Assembly (NCBI GenBank): GCA_009840355.1
Contig: VXNZ01000013.1
Location: forward strand, 1 to 46,492
Direction of reading: 5' to 3'
DNA: 46,492 nt
DNA from: Chloroflexota bacterium
Lineage (GTDB): Bacteria; Chloroflexota; Dehalococcoidia; Lucifugimonadales; JADFKI01
The position numbers and the translations under genes were made by a program. Under the pieces are notes generated by a model. It was given only the letters and a program-made list of their open reading frames with translations, did no database searches and had not been told where the DNA came from. Each line of letters opens with the position of its first letter. Position 1 is the stretch's first letter. Shown here piece after piece: positions 16,220 to 25,218 of this stretch.

Positions 16220-18328
16220 ATGCTGTCATTTGCCAATTGGGCGCGCTTTGCTCTCCCCCTAACGCTGCTTCTCGTCGTGGCGGCTGTCGCCTGCTCGAAC
16301 GAGCCGGTCGAGGTCGTCAAGACTGTCGAAGTCATCAAAGAAGTAGAAGTGCCAGTCGAAGTGGAGAAGATCGTCGAGAAGGAAGTGGAAGTGCCCAAGG
16401 AGGTCGAGGTAGAGAAGATAATCGAAGTGGAGAAGATTGTCGAAGTCATGACGGAGCCGGAACCATCCGACGACGATGATTCTACCGCAGGACCACCCAT
16501 CTACCAGATGGGCTTGTTCTCCGAGCCGATTACCAGAAATTACTGGAACTTCTACGGCGGACCGGGTGGTTCGGTGTGGACGGGTTATGTGCTGGCAGGC
16601 AATACTGCATCGCTCTACGGCTACTCCGACCAGCGCTTTGACTGGGTGCCGGTCGTCGCATCCGACTTCCCGACCGAGCTTACCAAAGAAACGGTGAACG
16701 GCACTGAACTTTGGACTGCCGAAGTGCCGCTGAAAGAAGGCATCCAGTGGAGCGACGGCGAGCCGATGACGGCGGACGATTTCGTCTTCACAGTGAACAC
16801 CGTGCTCGACATGCAGCTCGGCGCGGACTGGGGAAGCGCCGTTGATCGCGCATTTGTCGAAGGCGTGGAGAAGATCGACGACCATCGCGTCAAGGTATTG
16901 TTCAAGGCGATGGACGACGAAGGCAATCCACAGACACCAGGCTTGAGCGTATGGCAGTTCGGGCTGGGCTTTATGCCGATAATGCCGGAACATTACTGGA
17001 GTCCGGTTATTGAAGATGTGAAGGCACTGGACAATGTGCAGCAGAGCATCGAAGCGCTGTTCGCCTATGTGCCGGACGGCGAGCCTACTGCCGGCGGATT
17101 CGTATTTAGCAAGTGGGAACCAGGCGCATTCTTCGAGAACGATGCCGACGTCAACTATAGCTGGAAAGGGGCTGTAGTCACCGAGTATGCCAACGGCGCG
17201 TACTCCGAGACTATCCCGAATATCGGCTACGAAGCGTCATTCTACGGCGAGCCTGGAGGAGATAAGACACTTGAATACGAAATCGGTCCGCATGTGGACA
17301 CCGCTCTGTTCAGCATATACGGCAACCAGGACGCGGCGATTCTCGCGCTGACCAACGGCGACATTGACTACCTGTTCAACCCGCTCGGCGTGGAAAAGGG
17401 CTTTCAGGATCGCATCCGCGCGGCTGATGACCTGTCTATCGTCACCAACGCGGACAATGGCATGTTCTACATGGGCTTCAACACGCGCAAGGAGCCGATG
17501 AGCTACAAGGGCTTCCGTCAGGCGATAGCGACCATCATCGACAAGGAGTTCGTATCACAGACCGTGCTGCAAGACTCCACCATTCCGATGTACTCAGTCG
17601 TGCCGGAGGGCAACGCGTTCTGGCACAACGCCGATGTGCCGCAGTTGGGCAAGGGAATGACCCGCACCGAGCGCTTGGAAAAGGCAGTCGCGCTGCTGAA
17701 AGAAGCCGGATTCACCTACGAACAAGAGCCACAGATGAGCGAAGACGGCAATTTCGTCGAAGTGCAGGCGCAAGGGCTGCGAATGCCGGACGGTTCGGAA
17801 ATGCAGCCAATCGAAATTATTGCGCCAAGCCCGGGCTATGACCCGCTGCGCGCGACATTCGCGATATGGATAGAGCGCTGGCTGAACGACCTCGGCATAC
17901 CGGCGCGCGCCAATCTCGTCGGCTTCAATGTGCTGGTGGCTGAGCTATTCAGCGACACCGTGCAGGAAGACTTGGACATCTGGATTCTGGGCTGGGGTCT
18001 GTCGCTGTTCCCAGACTATGTGGAGAGCTTCTTTCACTCTCGCCACGCACCGGAGAACGAAGAGGGCGGCCACAACTGGGGCGGTTATGCCAATCCGGAA
18101 TTCGACGACTTGTCGTTCTCGCTGCTGTCCGAGACTAGCGTCGATGAGGCACGCGACAAGATGTTCCGCATTCAGGAAATGCTCGCGGACGACCTGCCGT
18201 ACATACCGCTGTTCACGATACCCAAGCTGGACACATACCGTCCATCTAGGGTCGAGTATCCGTACACAACGGTGTTTGGTGGGCTGACCGGCTTGGGCGG
18301 ATTGCAGACGGCGGCGCTGATAAAGTAA
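16220..18328 (+). CDS. Peptide/opine-type ABC transporter substrate-binding lipoprotein (SBP_bac_5 family)
   Basis: 702 residues. The N-terminal signal has a lipobox-like AVAC with Cys25. A roughly 50-residue Val/Glu/Lys linker of VEV and VEKI units (about 29-78) and an acidic segment (DDDD) precede the family 5 solute-binding fold (about 95-690). The fold contains LKEGIQWSDGEPMTADDFVFT and a later FNTRKEPMSYKGFRQAIA. It is probably lipid-anchored at the outer membrane face, with the linker lifting the binding domain off the membrane. It is the first gene of a five-gene importer; the ligand may be a peptide, opine or oligosaccharide. Confidence 0.9.
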   Translation: MLSFANWARFALPLTLLLVVAAVACSNEPVEVVKTVEVIKEVEVPVEVEKIVEKEVEVPKEVEVEKIIEVEKIVEVMTEPEPSDDDDSTAGPPIYQMGLFSEPITRNYWNFYGGPGGSVWTGYVLAGNTASLYGYSDQRFDWVPVVASDFPTELTKETVNGTELWTAEVPLKEGIQWSDGEPMTADDFVFTVNTVLDMQLGADWGSAVDRAFVEGVEKIDDHRVKVLFKAMDDEGNPQTPGLSVWQFGLGFMPIMPEHYWSPVIEDVKALDNVQQSIEALFAYVPDGEPTAGGFVFSKWEPGAFFENDADVNYSWKGAVVTEYANGAYSETIPNIGYEASFYGEPGGDKTLEYEIGPHVDTALFSIYGNQDAAILALTNGDIDYLFNPLGVEKGFQDRIRAADDLSIVTNADNGMFYMGFNTRKEPMSYKGFRQAIATIIDKEFVSQTVLQDSTIPMYSVVPEGNAFWHNADVPQLGKGMTRTERLEKAVALLKEAGFTYEQEPQMSEDGNFVEVQAQGLRMPDGSEMQPIEIIAPSPGYDPLRATFAIWIERWLNDLGIPARANLVGFNVLVAELFSDTVQEDLDIWILGWGLSLFPDYVESFFHSRHAPENEEGGHNWGGYANPEFDDLSFSLLSETSVDEARDKMFRIQEMLADDLPYIPLFTIPKLDTYRPSRVEYPYTTVFGGLTGLGGLQTAALIK

Positions 18329-18340
18329 AGCAGCCAACAC

Positions 18341-19489
18341 ATGGCAAAGTACATACTGAAAAGGCTGGCGCAGATACTGCTGACGCTATTCGTCTTCCTG
18401 TCCATCGTGTTCTTCATCGTGAATGCGCAGCCGGGCGATGTGAGCAACACATACGCGCTCAACCCTGACCTGCCGCCCGAGACACGCGAGGAATTGCGAG
18501 AACTGTTCGGTGTCAACGAACCGCTATGGAAGCAGTATCTGCGGCATGTGAGCAACACGCTGACCGGCAACTTCGGCGTGTCGTTCAGCCACTACCCGCG
18601 CAGCGTGTCCGATGTCATCGCTGAACGGCTGCCGCGCACACTGGTGCTGTTCATCACCGCATCCGTGATTTCGTTCTATTTGGGCTTCGGGCTAGGCAAG
18701 ATAATCGCTTGGCGTAGGGGAACATGGACAGAGTACGCGTCCACGATAAGCGGCGTTACGCTTTACACCGTGTTTACGCCGTGGTTCGGGCTTATGATGA
18801 TATGGCTGTTCGCATTCAAGGCGGGCTGGTTCCCCATAGGCAAGTTTCTCGATCCCGTCTTATGGCGGGACTCGCCGATTGACGCGAACACGGTGTTCAA
18901 CCGCATGATAATCACCGCCATCGTGCTGTCCATCGTGGTGTTTCTGGCCTTCCTGTTCACCACGCAGCGACGCGTGCGAAATGCGCGGCTGATACAGGTT
19001 GGCGCAATCGCCGTCGCGACAGCCGCCATCGCGGGCGTGTGGATGGCGAGCGGCGTGAGCCACCTCGCGTTCGACATCGTGAAGCACATGGCGCTGCCCG
19101 TAATCACGCTGACGCTCATCAGCTTCGCCGGCACGATGCTGCTGACGCGCAATAGCATGCTTGAGACGATGCGCGAAGACTATGTGCTGGCGGCGCGCGC
19201 CAAGGGCTTGCCAGAAAATCAGGTGCGAGACAAGCATGTGGCACGGAATGCGCTGCTGCCGGTCGTTACCAGCTTCGTATTCAGCCTTGCGTTCGCCATA
19301 GACGGCGGCGTCATCATCGAATCTATATTTTCCTGGCCCGGCATGGGACAGACGCTGGTCGCCGCCGCCGTGTCCGAAGATTTGCCGCTTGCCGTTGGCG
19401 CGTTCGTGTTCGTGGGCATATTCGTGCTGGTGGCGCATCTCGCCGCGGACATTCTATATGTATATCTCGACCCCAGAATCAGGTATTAG
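18341..19489 (+). CDS. ABC transporter permease (DppB/OppB type)
   Basis: 382 residues, longer than the usual 310-340. MAKYILKRLAQILLTLFVFL is the classical first membrane helix. The N-terminal periplasmic part holds LFGVNEPLWKQYL. The cytosolic EAA loop reads ARAKGLPENQVRDKHVARNALLP. An extra segment of about 45 residues with two hydrophobic stretches (roughly 190-240) sits between the conserved core helices and explains the length. It starts 12 bases after the binding-protein stop. Confidence 0.9.
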   Translation: MAKYILKRLAQILLTLFVFLSIVFFIVNAQPGDVSNTYALNPDLPPETREELRELFGVNEPLWKQYLRHVSNTLTGNFGVSFSHYPRSVSDVIAERLPRTLVLFITASVISFYLGFGLGKIIAWRRGTWTEYASTISGVTLYTVFTPWFGLMMIWLFAFKAGWFPIGKFLDPVLWRDSPIDANTVFNRMIITAIVLSIVVFLAFLFTTQRRVRNARLIQVGAIAVATAAIAGVWMASGVSHLAFDIVKHMALPVITLTLISFAGTMLLTRNSMLETMREDYVLAARAKGLPENQVRDKHVARNALLPVVTSFVFSLAFAIDGGVIIESIFSWPGMGQTLVAAAVSEDLPLAVGAFVFVGIFVLVAHLAADILYVYLDPRIRY

Positions 19490-19494
19490 CAGCC

Positions 19495-20454
19495 GTGCAG
19501 AACACACCGCACACCAGTGACGCCCCGGCATACACGGACTCTGTGTGGAAGGCGCGCGTCATCTTGGCAACGCGCACCGTCCGGCAAAATTGGTCTATCT
19601 TCATTGGGACGCGGGTCGGCTTGATAGGCATTGTCATCATCGCATTCTACGCACTGCTCGCGCTGTCCCACCCACTTCTGATGAACACCGTCTGGGAGCC
19701 GAGCGTGTACGACCCGGTTGTCGGCTATTCGTTCGACGAAGTGCGACAACCCGCGCCGCCTAGCCGGACGCACCTGCTCGGCACGGATCCTCTCGGCAGG
19801 GACATACTGAGCCAGCTGATGTTCAGCGCGCGCGCGGAGTTTCTGCTCGGCTTGCTCGCCGCCATAGTTACCGTGACCATAGGCACGACCGTGGGCGCGG
19901 TGGCGGCGTACTTTGGCGGCGTCGTGGATATGCTGCTGATGCGGCTCGCGGACATAATGATAATGATGCCCGGCATCAGTGTGCTTATCGTGCTGAGCGC
20001 GCTGATTGGCGTTGAACACTTCGAGCTTGCGCTGATTATCGGCATACTTTCCGGCTTCGGCGGCACGGGCGTTGTGCTGAAATCGCAGGCGCTGTCCATC
20101 GTCGTCAAGCCGTACATCGACGCGGCGCGAATCGCGGGCGGGGGGCCATTCCACATTATCTTCGTGCATATTGTGCCGAACCTGCTGCCGCTGTCGTTCC
20201 TGTACATGATGTTCACCGTAACCGGCGCGATATTTTCCGAGGCGATACTCAGTTTCCTAGGCTTGCTGGATGTGCGAATGAGCTGGGGCTTGATGATTCA
20301 CACGACCGAATCGGCGGGCTACCTGCTGCAAGTAACCGAATACTGGTGGCTGATATTCCCCGCGAGCCTTTCGATTACGCTGCTATGCTCGTCGTTCTAT
20401 CTCGTCGGGCGCTCGCTTGACGAAGTGGTCAACCCAAGGTTAAGGCGCACATGA
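19495..20454 (+). CDS. ABC transporter permease (DppC/OppC type)
   Basis: 319 residues from GTG 19495. It has the hallmark HLLGTDPLGRDILSQL before the permease core and an EAA loop AARIAGGGPFHIIFVHIVPN. Six membrane segments are expected. It forms the heterodimeric channel with the preceding permease. Its stop overlaps the ATG of the following ATPase gene (ATGA, 20451-20454), which implies coupled translation. Confidence 0.92.
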   Translation: MQNTPHTSDAPAYTDSVWKARVILATRTVRQNWSIFIGTRVGLIGIVIIAFYALLALSHPLLMNTVWEPSVYDPVVGYSFDEVRQPAPPSRTHLLGTDPLGRDILSQLMFSARAEFLLGLLAAIVTVTIGTTVGAVAAYFGGVVDMLLMRLADIMIMMPGISVLIVLSALIGVEHFELALIIGILSGFGGTGVVLKSQALSIVVKPYIDAARIAGGGPFHIIFVHIVPNLLPLSFLYMMFTVTGAIFSEAILSFLGLLDVRMSWGLMIHTTESAGYLLQVTEYWWLIFPASLSITLLCSSFYLVGRSLDEVVNPRLRRT

Positions 20455-21467
20455 CGCAGACAGCGAATCAGCCGCACAACGACAATAGCGACGACCGCAA
20501 CACCGGCAGCCGCGCGCTCTTGCAAGTGGAAGACTTGACCATGAGCTACTACACGCGGCAGGGAGAAGTGCGAGCTGTGGACGGCGTGTCGTTCTCGGTA
20601 GAACGCGGGCAGGGGTTCGGGCTCGTCGGAGAATCGGGCTGCGGCAAGTCGTCCATCGCGCTCAGCCTGCTGAAGATACTGCCGGAGAGCGCCCGAATAT
20701 CGGCAGGCAGCATAGTGCTAGACGGACTTGACCTTGTGCCGCTGTCCGAAGACGAAATGCGCGAATACCGATGGGCGCGCGTGTCGATGGTCTTTCAGGC
20801 GGCGATGAACTCACTCGATCCCGTGTACCGCGTCGGCGAACAGATAATCGAGGCGCTGGAGTATCATGTCGAATCCGCGCCTGCCGCGTCCGTAGAGCGC
20901 GTGCGCGAACTGTACGACCTAGTAAACCTCGACACGGCATTCATCCCGCGATACCCGCACGAATACAGCGGCGGCATGAAGCAGCGCGCGATAATCGCGA
21001 TGGCGCTCGCCTGCGAACCGGACTTAATCATCGCCGATGAGCCGACGACGGCGCTCGATGTCATCGTGCAAGACCGTATCCTGCGCGAGATGAAGAACGT
21101 GCAGCGCGAGTTGGATATGGGGATGATTTACATATCGCACGACATGGCGGTGATCGCCGAAGTGAGTGATGTGGTCGGGGTGATGTACGCGGGCAAGATA
21201 GTGGAGTTCGGCAGCGTATCCGAAATCTTCAACACGCCTATCCACCCATACACGCGCGCGCTGATGTCGGCATTCCCCAGCGTAACCGGCGAAAAGCGCG
21301 AACTGGCAACGCTCAGCGGCGAGCCGCCAAACCTGCTCGATCCGCCGTCCGGCTGCCGCTTTCACCCGCGCTGCCTATACGCAACCGAAGAGTGTGCAAC
21401 GACTGCGCCGCCGCTAGTGCAAGTGGACGAGCACTGGGCATACTGCTGGAATCCGCCGGGAGATTAG
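20451..21467 (+). CDS. ABC transporter ATP-binding protein (DppD/OppD type)
   Basis: 338 residues. Walker A GESGCGKSS (60-68), signature YSGGMKQRA, Walker B LIIADEPTTALD and switch His in ISHDMA are all intact. The C-terminal oligopeptide-transporter extension has PPSGCRFHPRCLYATEEC and a later Cys in AYCW, the four-Cys cluster typical of this subfamily. It energises the importer together with the next gene. Confidence 0.93.
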   Translation: MTQTANQPHNDNSDDRNTGSRALLQVEDLTMSYYTRQGEVRAVDGVSFSVERGQGFGLVGESGCGKSSIALSLLKILPESARISAGSIVLDGLDLVPLSEDEMREYRWARVSMVFQAAMNSLDPVYRVGEQIIEALEYHVESAPAASVERVRELYDLVNLDTAFIPRYPHEYSGGMKQRAIIAMALACEPDLIIADEPTTALDVIVQDRILREMKNVQRELDMGMIYISHDMAVIAEVSDVVGVMYAGKIVEFGSVSEIFNTPIHPYTRALMSAFPSVTGEKRELATLSGEPPNLLDPPSGCRFHPRCLYATEECATTAPPLVQVDEHWAYCWNPPGD

Positions 21468-21561
21468 CGACCTGCAAGCAAACGCAGACAGTCCATTACG
21501 GCGACAAGCATTGCATCAGTCTCAAGGCATACACTATCCGGCAAAAGACGGCAAGCGAAAT

Positions 21562-22584
21562 ATGACAACGCTCCCCCGGAAATCACACAGCAACGACGAC
21601 AGCGCTCTGTTGAAAGCAGAAGGGCTGACTAAGCTTTTCCCCGTCGAAAGCGGGAACTGGCTCAAGCGCAGCCACAGCTTCGTGCATGCCGTTGACGGGC
21701 TGAACTTCGAGCTGGGTAGGGGCGACAGCCTAGGGCTTGTCGGCGAATCCGGCTGCGGCAAGACAACGACCGGCAGACTGTTAGTGCGCCTGACCGACCC
21801 GACGGACGGACATATCATCTTCGACGACGGCGCGGGCGAACCAACGGACATCGCCACGCTGTCGGGTAAGGCGCTCAAGGCATTCCGCAGACGAGCGCAG
21901 ATGATATTCCAAGACCCATACGAGTCCATGAACCCGCGCCGCACAATCTTCGACACAGTAGCGGAGCCGCTCCGGACGCAGGGAATGGGCAATCACATCG
22001 ATCGCATGGACGCGGTGTCGCATATGCTCGAAATGGTCGGGCTGACGCCTGCGCACGCCTTCCTGTTCCGCCATCCTCATGAACTATCCGGCGGTCAGCG
22101 GCAGCGCGTCGCAATCGCGAGGGCGCTCGTCGTAGAGCCTGCGTTCGTCGTCGCGGACGAGCCTACATCAATGCTCGATGTGTCTGTCAGAACGGGCGTC
22201 ATGCGGCTGATGGAAGACCTCGCAGGCAGGCTCGGCATCAGCTACTTGTACATCACGCACGACTTGGCGGTCGCGCGCTACATGTGCGATCGGATAGCGG
22301 TGATGTATCTTGGCAAGATAGTGGAGATTGGAGAGACCGAGAGCGTGCTGCAAAGTCCGCGCCATCCGTACACGCGCGCGCTACTGTCCGCCGTGCCGGT
22401 GCCGCAGCCGGGCGTATCGCGCGCTCCGGTGAGCATTAAGAGCGGCGTTTCCGTGCCCATCGACCCACCGCCCCGCTGCCGCTTCTATGACCGCTGCCCA
22501 ATAGCCGACGACTTCTGCCGCGACAATGTGCACCCGCCGTTGGAAGGCGAAGATGCGCATTTGGCGGCTTGCTATAAGGCGTAA
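21562..22584 (+). CDS. ABC transporter ATP-binding protein (DppF/OppF type)
   Basis: 340 residues from ATG 21562; a TTG at 21511 would add 17 residues, and neither has a clear Shine-Dalgarno sequence. Walker A GESGCGKTTTG, Q-loop FQDPYESMNPR, signature LSGGQRQRV, Walker B FVVADEPTSMLD and ITHDLA are complete. The C-terminal Cys cluster is CRFYDRCPIADDFC. With the DppD-like subunit it forms the two-ATPase motor usual in peptide and nickel importers. About 95 bases separate it from the previous gene. Confidence 0.92.
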   Translation: MTTLPRKSHSNDDSALLKAEGLTKLFPVESGNWLKRSHSFVHAVDGLNFELGRGDSLGLVGESGCGKTTTGRLLVRLTDPTDGHIIFDDGAGEPTDIATLSGKALKAFRRRAQMIFQDPYESMNPRRTIFDTVAEPLRTQGMGNHIDRMDAVSHMLEMVGLTPAHAFLFRHPHELSGGQRQRVAIARALVVEPAFVVADEPTSMLDVSVRTGVMRLMEDLAGRLGISYLYITHDLAVARYMCDRIAVMYLGKIVEIGETESVLQSPRHPYTRALLSAVPVPQPGVSRAPVSIKSGVSVPIDPPPRCRFYDRCPIADDFCRDNVHPPLEGEDAHLAACYKA

Positions 22585-22632
22585 CGACTCGTAGCAATTG
22601 CCCGAAATTGCCCTTGATGGGATGCCAGAGAA

Positions 22633-23652
22633 TCACGCGGGCAGGCTGAAGTACTTAGCCGCTACCTTGTCCGCGAAGTTCTGCCCCATGATCTTGTAGC
22701 CTTTGGCGTTCGGATGCAGGTCGTCGGGAAGCAGGTGCGCTAAATCTGCGTTGAATAGCTCTAGTCCGCTGACATAGTGAAGGTTGCGGTCTCCCCTGCC
22801 CTGCATGGCAGAGACTGCTGCTGCGGCTTCCTCTCGCATGTCGTCTAGCGTGAAACCGACGCCGTTTAGCGTATCCTCTCGGCCCGGCGAGTAGATTGAC
22901 GATATGACCACGAACGGCGTGTCCGGGTGCTTTTCGCGCACGATTTGCACGAAGCCGATGATTGCCGATTGGAATGTGCGCGGGCTAAGGCTGTCCGAGC
23001 CGTAGATGTTGATGCCGACCTTCATCGACAGGAAGTCCGCTGGCAAGTCGCGCATCATACGGGCGACCATCGGCTCTAAGTGACAGTTGCCTCCGTAGCC
23101 CAAGCAGGTCAGGTTCAGCCCGCGCTCTCGCGCCGCAAATGCGGGCCAAGTGTTGCTGGGGCTGCCCGCCGCGCGACAGTGCGTGATGGAGCTGCCGTAT
23201 GTTACCCACTTCGGTCGCGTATCATCGTATGGGCGGATACTCGCGCCGTCGGATATTGTGAGTGAGCGCAGCTTAAACTCAGCGTGCTGCGGCAACCAAA
23301 GTTCGAGAAGCTTGTCGCCTACCGTCAAACCATCGAAGCGGAACTCCGCTTGCTCCACCATCTCGCGGCTGCCAACGAACTTGCCGTCGCAGTACAGATC
23401 GATGCCGATGTACTCGCCTTCAGGATCGGCAGGCTGTGGCACGACATTCCCCGCGACGATTTCCGTATCGCTGTGGAACGCGAGCCGTACGCCCGCGGGC
23501 ATCGCCGCACGCTCTCGCAGCGCGTCCGCCGGGAACAGCGCAAGCTCGTCATACGGCAAGCGCCACGGCATACGCCAGTCGTCCGTGTCATCAAAGGATA
23601 TTGCGCCGTGCCAACCCAGCCGAGCGTCGTTCGGGCGAAGTTGCTGCGTCAT
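22633..23652 (-). CDS. SGNH/GDSL-type hydrolase with GxDLY N-terminal domain
   Basis: 339 residues in two parts. The N-terminal beta domain (about 1-140) carries the name-giving GIDLY at 83-87. The SGNH domain (about 145-339) shows block I GSSIT with nucleophile Ser155, block II GYGGNCH, block III GINIYG and block V DDLH with Asp310/His313. This combination matches the GxDLY plus Lipase_GDSL_3 pair, presumed carbohydrate or acyl esterases. No signal peptide is seen, so it acts inside the cell unless exported otherwise. It is a monocistronic gene, convergent with the ABC operon. Confidence 0.88.
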   Translation of the reverse strand: MTQQLRPNDARLGWHGAISFDDTDDWRMPWRLPYDELALFPADALRERAAMPAGVRLAFHSDTEIVAGNVVPQPADPEGEYIGIDLYCDGKFVGSREMVEQAEFRFDGLTVGDKLLELWLPQHAEFKLRSLTISDGASIRPYDDTRPKWVTYGSSITHCRAAGSPSNTWPAFAARERGLNLTCLGYGGNCHLEPMVARMMRDLPADFLSMKVGINIYGSDSLSPRTFQSAIIGFVQIVREKHPDTPFVVISSIYSPGREDTLNGVGFTLDDMREEAAAAVSAMQGRGDRNLHYVSGLELFNADLAHLLPDDLHPNAKGYKIMGQNFADKVAAKYFSLPA

Positions 23653-23684
23653 CTGCGTGTCCTCCTGTCGTTACTTCAAGTACC

Positions 23685-23705
23685 AATTAACAGGATTTAC
23701 AGGAT
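23685..23705. repeat. CAGGAT-type dispersed repeat, short copy
   Basis: AACAGGATTTACAGGAT core, related to the palindrome at 16073-16114 and to 41480-41497. It is a single arm only, in the leader of the SGNH hydrolase gene. Confidence 0.5.
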
Positions 23706-23716
23706 AGGTAGGTGAA

Positions 23717-23742
23717 TTCCCTCCCCCTTGATTGGGGGAAGG
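23717..23742. repeat. CCTTCCCCC-family repeat
   Basis: A C-run/G-run hairpin with the loop TTGATT. It is a truncated copy lacking the AGGATGGGGGTG tail found at 8017 and 43774. Confidence 0.65.
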
Positions 23743-23763
23743 CATGATTCAGTATGGTTGCGC

Positions 23764-24507
23764 TTACGGCTGATTGCGGTTCAGGAAGGCGCGAACCTGC
23801 GCTATCGCTTGCGTTTTCGAGGCTTCGTCTTCCTTCCATGGGTAGGCGGTGCATTCGGCGTTTGGCGCGAGCGCGACCATCGCCATCGCGGGTTCAAGAG
23901 CGTGCGATGGCGTGTCGTCAGGCATCACCAGCAGCGGCGTCTCGCAGGTAGTCGCGAACTCGCGCGATACGGTGTACATAAAGTCCGGCTGGATGCGATA
24001 CAGGTTGTGCAGGTACTGATGGACAATTTCCATCGTTACGTCATCGCGGTTGGCGCACAACTCGGGCCCCCAGACGTCGTGCCCGGAGTCGTACATGGCA
24101 TCGGGCGTTTCAGTGGAATGCCCGACCGGCTGGCATAGCACAGCGGCGGCGATGCGTTCCGGCGCGCGCTCGATGAGCTTCATCGCGAACGGCCCGCCAA
24201 TGCAAAAGCCCATGAAGGCGAACTTGTCTATGCCGAGATGGTCCATCAGTCCGAACTGGTCGTCCGCGAAGGCGCCCCAGGGGTCTTCGATCTGCACCGG
24301 CCCGGTGGATTCGCCGCCGTTCGCGTTGCGCTGATCCATCGTGATGCAGCGGAAGTCGTCCTTGAACTCGTCCATCGCGTTGAACACCTGCCCTGGCCAG
24401 CCCGCGATTGTGGAGTTCAGTCCTCCGCCCGGTGTAACCAGCAGTGGGAATCCCGAACCGGCCTCTTCATAGTGGATAGTAACGTCGCCCTTAGTATAAA
24501 ACGGCAT
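23764..24507 (-). CDS. Alpha/beta hydrolase with a Cys nucleophile elbow
   Basis: 247 residues from ATG 24507, chosen over TTG 24531 because GGGAG lies eight bases before it. The oxyanion region TPGGGLN and the strand FRCITMDQRNANGGES are typical of the fold. The nucleophile elbow is GFCIGG, placing Cys102 where most members have Ser, as in dienelactone hydrolase. The acid is probably Asp in VMPDD. No His follows in the last 45 residues, where the catalytic His normally lies; a His sits directly after the Asp (DDTPSH). A hydrolytic function is likely but not assured. Confidence 0.75.
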   Translation of the reverse strand: MPFYTKGDVTIHYEEAGSGFPLLVTPGGGLNSTIAGWPGQVFNAMDEFKDDFRCITMDQRNANGGESTGPVQIEDPWGAFADDQFGLMDHLGIDKFAFMGFCIGGPFAMKLIERAPERIAAAVLCQPVGHSTETPDAMYDSGHDVWGPELCANRDDVTMEIVHQYLHNLYRIQPDFMYTVSREFATTCETPLLVMPDDTPSHALEPAMAMVALAPNAECTAYPWKEDEASKTQAIAQVRAFLNRNQP

Positions 24508-24632
24508 TTGCTCGCTCCCTATTGCTTTCAATTGCTTTCAGTATCGAAACCATTGGCAATTGTATCTTGACAACAGGGCGTGTCAAGTTAAAGCGCGACA
24601 AGTGAGACTGTAAGGACAACGGAAGTGGAAAA

Positions 24633-24709
24633 TGGTGGGCGATAGAGGACTCGAACCTCTGACCTCTTGCGTGTAAAGCAAGCGCTCTAACCATCTGAGC
24701 TAATCGCCC
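24633..24709 (-). tRNA. tRNA-Val (anticodon TAC)
   Basis: 77 bases with encoded CCA. Acceptor GGGCGAT pairs with ATCGCCC. The anticodon arm CTTGC-TTTACAC-GCAAG gives TAC, and the T-loop is TTCGAGT. It is first in a cluster of four minus-strand tRNAs and differs from the tRNA-Val at 25018 at only a few positions. Confidence 0.97.
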
Positions 24710-24774
24710 GTGCGGTGCGCGCCATCGAGATGTGGCGGCCTGTGTGCGGGCGGAATTGCGGTTAAAGAAGGGAG

Positions 24775-24851
24775 TGGCGCGCTTGGCGGGACTCGAACCC
24801 ACGACCTCAGCCTCCGCAGGGCTGCGCTCTATCCAACTGAGCTACAAGCGC
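24775..24851 (-). tRNA. tRNA-Arg (anticodon GCG)
   Basis: 77 bases with encoded CCA. The GCGCTTG/CAAGCGC acceptor stem is fully paired. The anticodon arm CAGCC-CTGCGGA-GGCTG places GCG at 34-36, reading CGC/CGU. Bacteria usually read this box with ACG (inosine), so this isoacceptor is unusual. Confidence 0.95.
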
Positions 24852-24892
24852 TTGAAGTAGGGACTCCTGCTGGCGAATACGGAACTTGGTTC

Positions 24893-24978
24893 TGGTGCCG
24901 AAGGAGGGATTCGAACCCACACATCCGTAAGGATACTACGTCCTGAACGTAGCGCGTCTTCCGTTCCGCCACTTCGGC
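24893..24978 (-). tRNA. tRNA-Leu (anticodon CAG)
   Basis: 86 bases with encoded CCA and a long variable arm, as expected for Leu. The anticodon arm CTACG-TTCAGGA-CGTAG gives CAG, reading CUG. Acceptor GCCGAAG pairs with CTTCGGC. Confidence 0.97.
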
Positions 24979-25017
24979 ACGCTGCTGACACTTCGCCATC
25001 CGGTCATCTGCGTCAGA

Positions 25018-25094
25018 TGGTGGGCGATGGAGGACTCGAACCTCCGACCTCTTGCGTGTGAAGCAAGCGCTCTAACCATCTGAGCTAACCGCCC
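25018..25094 (-). tRNA. tRNA-Val (anticodon CAC)
   Basis: 77 bases with encoded CCA. The anticodon arm CTTGC-TTCACAC-GCAAG gives CAC, reading GUG. Near-identical to the tRNA-Val(TAC) in the same cluster, evidently a duplicate with a changed anticodon. The acceptor has one G-U pair. Confidence 0.97.
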
Positions 25095-25218
25095 TGGAAA
25101 TACGCCGCGCGTCATCACCAGTCAAGCGAACTACTGAATTATAGCAGATTATCGACTTAGTGAGAATAGTGCCGTCAATTCGGATAGCGTTTCCATTCAG
25201 GTGGTTTGAATAAGAACC

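Noticed and set aside
16320-16450. Repetitive DNA in the lipoprotein gene, considered as a CRISPR-like or tandem repeat
   Set aside because: The periodicity comes from the VEV/VEK protein linker; unit lengths vary and there are no spacers.
24633-25094. Integration site of a genomic island in the tRNA cluster
   Set aside because: No integrase and no direct repeat of a tRNA 3' end was seen in the window; the near-identity of the two tRNA-Val genes is ordinary duplication.
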